Positions 58,294 to 64,000 of a stretch of 64,000 nucleotides of DNA are shown here, piece by piece. The number at the start of each line of letters is the position of its first letter. Positions within the stretch are counted from its first letter, which is position 1. The position numbers were made by a program, and so were the translations under genes. The notes under the pieces were generated by a model. The model had not been told where the DNA came from, ran no database searches, and was given only the letters and a program-made list of their open reading frames with translations. The DNA comes from Segetibacter koreensis DSM 18137 (GTDB lineage Bacteria > Bacteroidota > Bacteroidia > Chitinophagales > Chitinophagaceae), in assembly GCF_000374045.1 (NCBI RefSeq), contig NZ_KB893359.1:62001-126000 (forward strand), in the 5' to 3' direction.

Positions 58294-59478
58294 TTATTCA
58301 TACCCCTTATTATAAAATATATACAGGCCGTCTTTACCTGCTACAACAATATCCTTTCTTCCAGATCCTGTTAAGTCACTCACGCCAAAATATATACCTA
58401 ATCCCTTGCCTTCTCCAAGTACCCCGTAGCTAACAACCTGCTTTGTAAAGGAGTCGCCGTTCCACTTATAATAATAAATGCCAACCGGATCATTTCCGCC
58501 CGGATCGTTTCCATTATGAGCACGATAGCGCTTTCCTGTAACCAATTCTTCCTTTCCATCTCCGTCAAGGTCAAGCCATTGCATGGCATGAAATTGAGAA
58601 TTATAAGGATCGATCATATGTTTTACCCACGATGTCGTTTTCGTCTTTTTATCCTTTTTTTGTTCATACCAGTCTAACCCATAGTCATGCGCCTGTCCTA
58701 CAATGATATCGGAGATACCATCTTTATTTATATCAGCAACAATTATTGGAACACTGGATGTACCAAGAGTGAAGTCGGGGTGAAAAGTCCAGGTATCTGT
58801 GAAAACGTTTTTAGGTGCTTCAAGCCAACCTGTATTAAGAATAAAATCGCCCCGGCCATCGCCATTTATATCACCAAAGCCTAAACCATGACCTTGTTTC
58901 TCATTCCTGATTTTATAATGTTCAAAAGCATCGGCTCCTCTTCTCCCGCTATCCTTTTTAAGTCGGTAAATAACTAAAGGATCATTTGGCGTGTTAGGTA
59001 TTATTTCTGGTATACCATCTCCGTCAACATCCCATGCACGGGTAGTTTCAACATTACCTGGCTCTGCTATTACATGTTCCTTCCATTCATTATCATTACC
59101 CGGGTTTTCTTTCCAGATCAGCGTTTTGCCAAACCAACCGCCTGTTATAAAATCAAGACGGCCGTCGCCATTAATATCAAGAGGTATAGTAGAAAAATCA
59201 TCCCAGTATTCACCGTATTGTTTTCCGGCGCCGATGTAATGTCTCTTTACATACCCTGGGCCCTCGTACCAGAACGATCCTGAAACTATGTCAGGAATTT
59301 TATCATTGTTCACATCAAACACTTCAGCCGATTCGAAACTTTCAGAAGCAATTTGTCTTTTAATAAACTTTAAAGGCTTAATTACATTTTTATGAACAGC
59401 ATTTTCAGGCTGTGCAAAACCGCTAATAACTATAAACGAAAAAACAAAAAAAATCATTAAAAATCTATATCTACTCAT
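58294..59478 (-). CDS. FG-GAP/VCBS repeat protein, exported
   Basis: 394 residues with a signal peptide (FLMIFFVFSFIVISGFAQ). At least six blades carry FG-GAP calcium loops of DxNxDGxxD type (DVNNDKIPD, DINGDGRLD, DVDGDGIPE, DINGDGRGD, DINKDGISD, DLDGDGKEE), so a seven-bladed calcium-binding propeller in the periplasm or at the cell surface is likely. It may bind a sugar or act as a lyase-type propeller. It follows the GH78 gene by 133 bp on the same strand and probably shares promoter D. Confidence 0.82.
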   Translation of the reverse strand: MSRYRFLMIFFVFSFIVISGFAQPENAVHKNVIKPLKFIKRQIASESFESAEVFDVNNDKIPDIVSGSFWYEGPGYVKRHYIGAGKQYGEYWDDFSTIPLDINGDGRLDFITGGWFGKTLIWKENPGNDNEWKEHVIAEPGNVETTRAWDVDGDGIPEIIPNTPNDPLVIYRLKKDSGRRGADAFEHYKIRNEKQGHGLGFGDINGDGRGDFILNTGWLEAPKNVFTDTWTFHPDFTLGTSSVPIIVADINKDGISDIIVGQAHDYGLDWYEQKKDKKTKTTSWVKHMIDPYNSQFHAMQWLDLDGDGKEELVTGKRYRAHNGNDPGGNDPVGIYYYKWNGDSFTKQVVSYGVLGEGKGLGIYFGVSDLTGSGRKDIVVAGKDGLYIFYNKGYE

Positions 59479-59611
59479 GAATAAAGAATTTTATACTTAA
59501 TATAATACCAAGGAAATCCACTCTGTTTCACGGTTATCCTGCGTGTTCTGGTATCGTAAGTTTAATACCTCAATACATTTGTATTGATGAGCATAAACAT
59601 TACGTCAACGC

Positions 59612-62590
59612 CTACTGCTTCTCGCCTTCGAAAGTCATTCCTAAGGCTCCCATTTTTACTTTTGTTACCTTCCCCTGAGCATCACGCATAAATGTAGTTA
59701 TTGAACCATCCGGACTGGTAAATTGATCTTTTGCATCTTTCACAGGTTCCAATTCGCCATTGTTGTTAAAGACAACTAACATCAATTTTCCATTTTGCAT
59801 TTTCACTTCAATCATTTTCACCATGCCGCCTTCCACTTTATATTTACCAACATATTCACCCAGGTTTATCGCTGCATTTGTATCTGCAGATTTTGTTGCG
59901 CTGAAATGATAATCCCCCGAACCCAATTCTAGTACTACGTACCCATCTTCAGCACCTGACATTCGTATACCTTTAAAAGAAAGTGCTCCACCGCTTTCAG
60001 TTATTGCGTTAGCATCCTTAGCAGGCACGTAGACTGTTGCTACAGTGTTCACAGGTATCTCAACATCCATTAGTATTCGATCATTCTCCACCTTCCATCC
60101 GCTACTTAGCTGGCCATAATAGGTTTGCAGTGTGGCTGACGCATTAGTAAAACCTCCTCCCAGATGCGGTTTTACTTTGATGTGTTTATAGCCGACTCCA
60201 TCTTCATACGTATCTAACCCGACCATTGTGCGGTACATCCAATCGCCAATAGCGCCATAAGAATAGTGATTATAAGAATTCATAGAAGGTGTTTCAAATG
60301 TACTGTCCGGCTTAATGCCGTCCCATCTTTCCCAAATAGTCGTTGCCCCCATCTTTACAGGATATAGCCAGGAAGGATATGTTTGCTGCAGAAGTAATTT
60401 ATATGCAACATCATTATAACCAAAACGTGTTAATACATGACAGAGATAGGGTGTGCCAAGAAAGCCGGTAGTTAAATGATTGCCGTAACTTTTTACATTA
60501 TCGGCCAACCTTTTTGCAGCTTGTTGCCTTAATGTTTCCGGCAGCATATCAAAATTTAATGCAAGTACATAAGCTGTTTGGGTGCCCGAAACGAGCCTGC
60601 CATTGGGGGTCAGGTATTCCTTTAAATACGCGTCTTTAATTTTTTTTAGTAAATCCGAATAACTGTCCTCATCTTCTTTTTTACCCAATACTTTAGCAGC
60701 ATTAATTAATAATTGTGTCGAATGTGCATAAAAGCATTGAGCAATTAAATATTTATCTGTAACAGCTGCTCTTCCATCATTATCATCTTCCGGACGGTAA
60801 AATAGCCAATCACCAAAATGAAACCCGGTGTTCCACAGATTGTTATTTGTATTTTTTCTGATGCTTTCTACATAAGCTTTCATGCTGCTGTACTGGTCTT
60901 CAAGTATCTTTTTATCTCCGTAAGCGAGATACATGTTCCAGGGAACTATGGTTGCTACATCTGCCCATCCCGCACTGTTAATTGCGGGGCCTAAAACATT
61001 TGGAACAACAAAAGGAACAACTCCGTTCTGTTGTTCTGCCGCCACATCTTTCATCCATTTAGCAAAAAAGTCATTTACATTCATATTGAAAGAGGCAGTG
61101 CGCGAAAAAACCTGGGCATCGCCTGTCCAGCCAAGCCTTTCATCACGTTGAGGGCAATCGGTAGGTACGTCTAAGAAGTTGCCCTTCTGACCCCATTGAA
61201 TATTATGCTGTAATTGATTAACGAGTGCATTAGAAGAAGTAAAAGTTCCTGTAGGCTTCATATCTGAGTATAAGGCAACAGCAGTAAAGTTCTCGGGTTT
61301 CAATTCACCCGGGTAGCCTTCAACTTTTACAAACTGGAACCCATGCCAGGTAAAATGAGGTTCAAATGTTTCTTCTGTACCACCTTTTAAAATATATTGA
61401 TCCTGAGATTTTGCTGCACGTAAATTAGCGGTATAAAAATTTCCTTGCTTGTCTAAAACTTCAGCATGTGAAATTGTGATTTTATCGCCGGCCTTTCCTT
61501 TTACTTTTAAAACTACCCAGCCCACAAGATTTTGTCCGAAGTCAATTACTTTTTCTCCTCGCGGTGTAGTAAATATTCTTACAGGTTTAAATGTTTCATG
61601 CTTTCTAACCGGTTCGTTATAAGTTGCCAATAAAACATTCATAGGATGTTTAACGACTTTAACTCCGCTCCATTTTGTATCGTTATAACCTGGCAATGAC
61701 CAGCCCGTTTTATTCATGCCTGCGTTAATGGTTTCACCGTTGTAAATTTCGGAGTAACGAATAGCGCCGGTTGATGATTTCCATGTATCATCTGAAGCAA
61801 TAGTTCCTGTCGAGCCATCGCTGTAAGTAATGTTAAGCTGAAAAAGTAAGGCGATATCTTTTCCATATACATTTATGTTGTTGGTAAAACCTATAACGCC
61901 CCTGTACCAGCCGCTGCCAAGTGTAACTGCAATAGCGTTTGACCCATTTTTCACAAGGTCGGTCACGTCGTAAGTCTGGTATTGTAAACGCTTTTTGTAA
62001 GCTGTCCAACCGGGTGTCAGGTAAGCATCTCCGATACGTTTTCCATTGATCTGCGCTTCATATAAACCGTGTGAAGTAATATAAGCAACTGCTGATATAA
62101 TTTTTTTATTGGCGGCAAATTCTTTTCTAAACATTGGGCTGGGACGCATTATAGTATCTTCAGCATAGCCAGGCTCTATCCATTGGGCTTTCCAGTCTGT
62201 AGTATCAAATAACGCCGTTTGCCAAAACGCGGCATCACTCCATTCAGAAGACTTCTTATTATTATCCCACACCCTTACCTGCCAGTAATATCTGCTCCCA
62301 CTTTTAAGAGCATTACCTTTATAAGCTACTTGCACCGATTGGTCTGATTCGACTTTACCTGAACTCCAGTCCTCACCCTTCATATTTGGCGAGGATGATA
62401 CTTTTATTTCGTAAGCTGTTTGTTTTACATTTCTGTCATTTGATAAAAGCTGCCAGCTAAGCCGCGGTTCTCGCACATCAAGACCAACAGGGTTTGTGCG
62501 GTTTTCAGTAAGCAGATTTTGAACCTTGACCTGTGAAAAAGAAATAACTATTGATAAATTAGTTAGTAAGAAAAACAGCGTTTTTTTCAA
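59612..62590 (-). CDS. GH78 alpha-L-rhamnosidase with a C-terminal extension
   Basis: 992 residues starting with TTG at 62590 (an in-frame stop lies 5 codons upstream, and no ATG is closer). Signal peptide (FFLLTNLSIVISFSQ), then the GH78 beta-sandwich domains, an (alpha/alpha)6 catalytic barrel and a C-terminal sandwich. The general acid is probably Glu484 in CPQRDERLGWTGDAQ, and the base Glu754 in TTIWERWDG. It releases terminal alpha-L-rhamnose from glycosides or polysaccharides in the periplasm. The last 90 residues (LGEYVGKYKVEGG and following) resemble a DUF3471-like small domain, an unusual addition. Promoter D lies 280 nt upstream. Confidence 0.93.
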   Translation of the reverse strand: MKKTLFFLLTNLSIVISFSQVKVQNLLTENRTNPVGLDVREPRLSWQLLSNDRNVKQTAYEIKVSSSPNMKGEDWSSGKVESDQSVQVAYKGNALKSGSRYYWQVRVWDNNKKSSEWSDAAFWQTALFDTTDWKAQWIEPGYAEDTIMRPSPMFRKEFAANKKIISAVAYITSHGLYEAQINGKRIGDAYLTPGWTAYKKRLQYQTYDVTDLVKNGSNAIAVTLGSGWYRGVIGFTNNINVYGKDIALLFQLNITYSDGSTGTIASDDTWKSSTGAIRYSEIYNGETINAGMNKTGWSLPGYNDTKWSGVKVVKHPMNVLLATYNEPVRKHETFKPVRIFTTPRGEKVIDFGQNLVGWVVLKVKGKAGDKITISHAEVLDKQGNFYTANLRAAKSQDQYILKGGTEETFEPHFTWHGFQFVKVEGYPGELKPENFTAVALYSDMKPTGTFTSSNALVNQLQHNIQWGQKGNFLDVPTDCPQRDERLGWTGDAQVFSRTASFNMNVNDFFAKWMKDVAAEQQNGVVPFVVPNVLGPAINSAGWADVATIVPWNMYLAYGDKKILEDQYSSMKAYVESIRKNTNNNLWNTGFHFGDWLFYRPEDDNDGRAAVTDKYLIAQCFYAHSTQLLINAAKVLGKKEDEDSYSDLLKKIKDAYLKEYLTPNGRLVSGTQTAYVLALNFDMLPETLRQQAAKRLADNVKSYGNHLTTGFLGTPYLCHVLTRFGYNDVAYKLLLQQTYPSWLYPVKMGATTIWERWDGIKPDSTFETPSMNSYNHYSYGAIGDWMYRTMVGLDTYEDGVGYKHIKVKPHLGGGFTNASATLQTYYGQLSSGWKVENDRILMDVEIPVNTVATVYVPAKDANAITESGGALSFKGIRMSGAEDGYVVLELGSGDYHFSATKSADTNAAINLGEYVGKYKVEGGMVKMIEVKMQNGKLMLVVFNNNGELEPVKDAKDQFTSPDGSITTFMRDAQGKVTKVKMGALGMTFEGEKQ

Positions 62591-62876
62591 TGTTGCAAAT
62601 TTTTAAAGAATACAAGTTCAGTTTCTTTAATTAGCCTTTTATAAATAAATAATTTCAAGTACAAACCCGGTTAAACCCTTAATACCTAATTATACGTGAA
62701 ACAAAAAAAGTGCATTGTATAACAATAAACGACGACGTAGTGTGTGAGGAATAATTATAAATATTCATAAGCAGGCATTTATTAATCGTTAGTGGTAAAG
62801 GGTACAATTTAAATGTTTCCGTTTGTCTAAAAAAATTACCGTGACTAATCATAGTCAGTAAATTTTCTTAAGAAGA

Positions 62877-62922
62877 TAAAGCTAGCAGACATCTGTATAA
62901 CAACTGTTATGAACTGTCATGG
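62877..62922 (-). promoter_or_regulatory. Operator-promoter D, in front of the GH78 gene
   Basis: On the minus strand, half-sites CATGACAG and CATAACAG (within 62903-62922, 10-bp period) are followed after exactly 18 nt by TAGCTTTA (62884-62877). The predicted start is about 62873, leaving a leader of about 283 nt. Same layout as A, B and C. Confidence 0.8.
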
Positions 62923-62991
62923 TTTCATTTAAAGTAATCATAGCAATTTTGTTTTAACCTCACCTAAGCAATCTCTTTATATCAAATGACG

Positions 62992-62999
62992 TAATTTTG
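62992..62999 (+). promoter_or_regulatory. -7 box of the amidotransferase-like gene
   Basis: TAATTTTG matches TAnnTTTG. It overlaps a possible TTG start at 62997 and ends 6 nt before ATG 63006, so the mRNA would be nearly leaderless. No TTTG at the usual spacing upstream. Confidence 0.45.
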
Positions 63000-63005
63000 C
63001 AACGT

Positions 63006-63845
63006 ATGAATTGGAATGAAAAAAATAAATATAAAATCGCTATCCTTGATTTGAATGACGGGTTTGAGAACCAGGGCATGCGTTGTCTGCGCGATATTAC
63101 AAAGAAATGGAGCGAGGAAAATGATTATAGTATAACAGTAGAGGAATTTAATGTAAGGGAAAAACATGAAGTTCCGGGAACGGATTTCGATATATATATT
63201 TCTTCCGGCGGACCTGGCTCACCTTTAGATAGCAAAGAAACCGAATGGGAAAAGCATTACTTTAAGTGGTTGCAAAAAATAGAAAAATGGAATAACGACG
63301 AAAGTAATTTTCAGAAAAAACATGTTTTTTTTATTTGCCACAGTTTTCAGTTAGTATGCCGGCATTACAATGTTGCAAATGTCAACAAACGAAAGTCAAC
63401 TTCTTTTGGTGTTTTCCCAATACATCTGATGCAGGATGGAAGTGAGGAAACTGTTTTCGAGGGATTGCAAAATCCTTTTTATGCTGTAGACAGCAGAGAT
63501 TACCAGGTAACTGCACCTGACCATGAAAAGATTCGTGAGATGGGAGGAAAAATTCTGGCGCTTGAAAAAGAACGGCCACATGTGCCATTTGAAAGAGCAA
63601 TTATGGCTATGCGCTTCAACAATTACTTTATTGGTACACAATTTCATCCCGAAGCTGATGCCTGTGGAATGACTTTACATTTACTAAAAGAAGACAAAAA
63701 GAAAATTGTGATAGAAAATCATGGAGAGGAAAAATGGAAAAGCATGATAGAACACCTGAACGACCCTGATAAAATTGTACTTACCTATAATCATGTTTTA
63801 CCTAACTTTCTTAATCATGCAGTTAGTAATTTAGTAGCCGCATAA
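63006..63845 (+). CDS. Class I glutamine amidotransferase-like protein
   Basis: About 279 residues from ATG 63006. The GATase1 fold is indicated by YISSGGPGSPLD (oxyanion region), the nucleophile Cys in FFICHSFQLVCRHY (C-H-S-F-Q, where the usual motif is C-x-G-x-Q) and IGTQFHPEAD, with the catalytic His and Glu kept. The Gly after Cys is replaced by Ser/Phe context, so activity may be altered. It is alone, without a synthetase domain; a partner ligase may be the gene that begins at 63927. Role unknown. Confidence 0.8.
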   Translation: MNWNEKNKYKIAILDLNDGFENQGMRCLRDITKKWSEENDYSITVEEFNVREKHEVPGTDFDIYISSGGPGSPLDSKETEWEKHYFKWLQKIEKWNNDESNFQKKHVFFICHSFQLVCRHYNVANVNKRKSTSFGVFPIHLMQDGSEETVFEGLQNPFYAVDSRDYQVTAPDHEKIREMGGKILALEKERPHVPFERAIMAMRFNNYFIGTQFHPEADACGMTLHLLKEDKKKIVIENHGEEKWKSMIEHLNDPDKIVLTYNHVLPNFLNHAVSNLVAA

Positions 63846-63867
63846 AAAGTTTTAAGCTATTTATACA

Positions 63868-63900
63868 AATCCCTCTCATTCTATGAAAGGGATTTTTTAC
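63868..63900 (+). terminator. Intrinsic terminator after the amidotransferase-like gene
   Basis: AATCCCTCTCAT (63868-63879) pairs with ATGAAAGGGATT (63883-63894) with one mismatch and a 3-nt loop, followed by TTTT and an A/C/T-rich tail. Confidence 0.8.
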
Positions 63901-63926
63901 TTTACATAAGTATCAAAACTGCTGAC

Positions 63927-64000
63927 ATGGTTGAGACAATAAGAAATACCTTTAATAGTTCTTTCACTGACGAAAAGTACCGGGAATATTTACATGAATT
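63927..64000 (+). CDS. N-terminal fragment of an unidentified gene (runs off the right edge)
   Basis: ATG 63927 opens a frame of 24 codons to the window end (MVETIRNTFNSSFTDEKYRE...). It lies 81 bp after the amidotransferase-like gene, on the same strand but beyond a terminator. The segment is too short to name a family. The composition is that of an ordinary soluble protein. Confidence 0.5.
   Translation, partial: MVETIRNTFNSSFTDEKYREYLHE

Larger units (their letters stand above)
62591..63005. other. Divergent intergenic region between GH78 and the amidotransferase gene
   Basis: 415 bp. It holds the 283-nt leader of the GH78 gene, operator-promoter D (62877-62922) and the -7 box of the amidotransferase gene (62992-62999). 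No coding sequence is supported. Confidence 0.55.

Noticed and set aside
59523-59542. Possible fifth rhamnose operator before the FG-GAP gene (TTATCCTG half-site)
   Set aside because: Only one half-site matches; the partner half at the 10-bp period does not, and no consistent -7 box is found at 18 nt. GH78 read-through explains the gene better.
62997-63005. TTG start of the amidotransferase-like gene
   Set aside because: It lies inside the TAATTTTG -7 box; ATG 63006 is preferred.

Overview
This 64 kb window looks like a chromosomal segment of a Bacteroidota bacterium, most likely a member of the Chitinophagaceae or a close relative. The evidence is a SusC/SusD pair, a DUF5686 outer-membrane protein, Bacteroidota-type promoters (TTTG, 19-20 nt, TAnnTTTG), AT-rich intergenic DNA, and a bifunctional rhamnulose-phosphate aldolase/lactaldehyde dehydrogenase. 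No rRNA, tRNA, CRISPR array, prophage or insertion sequence was seen.

Left part (1-35.8 kb): mostly housekeeping and envelope genes. In order these are: a three-gene coiled-coil/membrane operon cut by the left edge; guanine deaminase; a DUF5686 barrel protein; a metallo-beta-lactamase-fold hydrolase with a TetR regulator whose candidate operator occurs twice; a frameshifted GIY-YIG gene; a methyltransferase; a DUF58 - transglutaminase - MoxR - repeat-protein operon; lgt; a bacilliredoxin; an Hsp20; a TraB/GumN protein; a deoxynucleoside kinase with an MFS transporter; an ABC-F ATPase; an AraC regulator with two NTF2-fold proteins; queG; an orphan ABC-2 permease with an SRPBCC protein; sppA; folK; a NYN-LOTUS protein; a GH130 protein; an ECF sigma factor; and a DNA glycosylase with a zinc-free finger.

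Right part (35.8-62.9 kb): a large, coherent L-rhamnose/rhamnoside utilisation locus. It holds rhaT-rhaEW-rhaM-rhaI-rhaB, a divergent GntR-type regulator, susC-susD, a six-gene oxidative sugar module (heme-binding beta-propeller lipoprotein, DUF4432 epimerase, cupin isomerase-like protein, TIM-barrel isomerase/epimerase, Gfo/Idh/MocA oxidoreductase, DUF1080 3-keto-glycoside hydrolase), an FG-GAP protein and a GH78 alpha-L-rhamnosidase. The inferred flow is: outer-membrane capture by SusCD; rhamnose release by GH78; import by RhaT; then mutarotation, isomerisation, phosphorylation, and cleavage to DHAP plus lactate. The oxidative module would handle the aglycone or a 3-keto sugar.

The most notable signal is a shared operator-promoter. 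Two direct 8-bp half-sites, consensus CAKGAYAG, lie one helical turn apart and end exactly 18 nt upstream of a TAnnTTTA-like -7 box. This occurs four times, in front of rhaT, susC, the heme-protein operon and the GH78 gene, always in the same orientation relative to the gene. It ties the whole 27 kb together as one regulon.

Right edge (63.0-64.0 kb): a class I glutamine amidotransferase-like gene, a terminator, and the first codons of a further gene.
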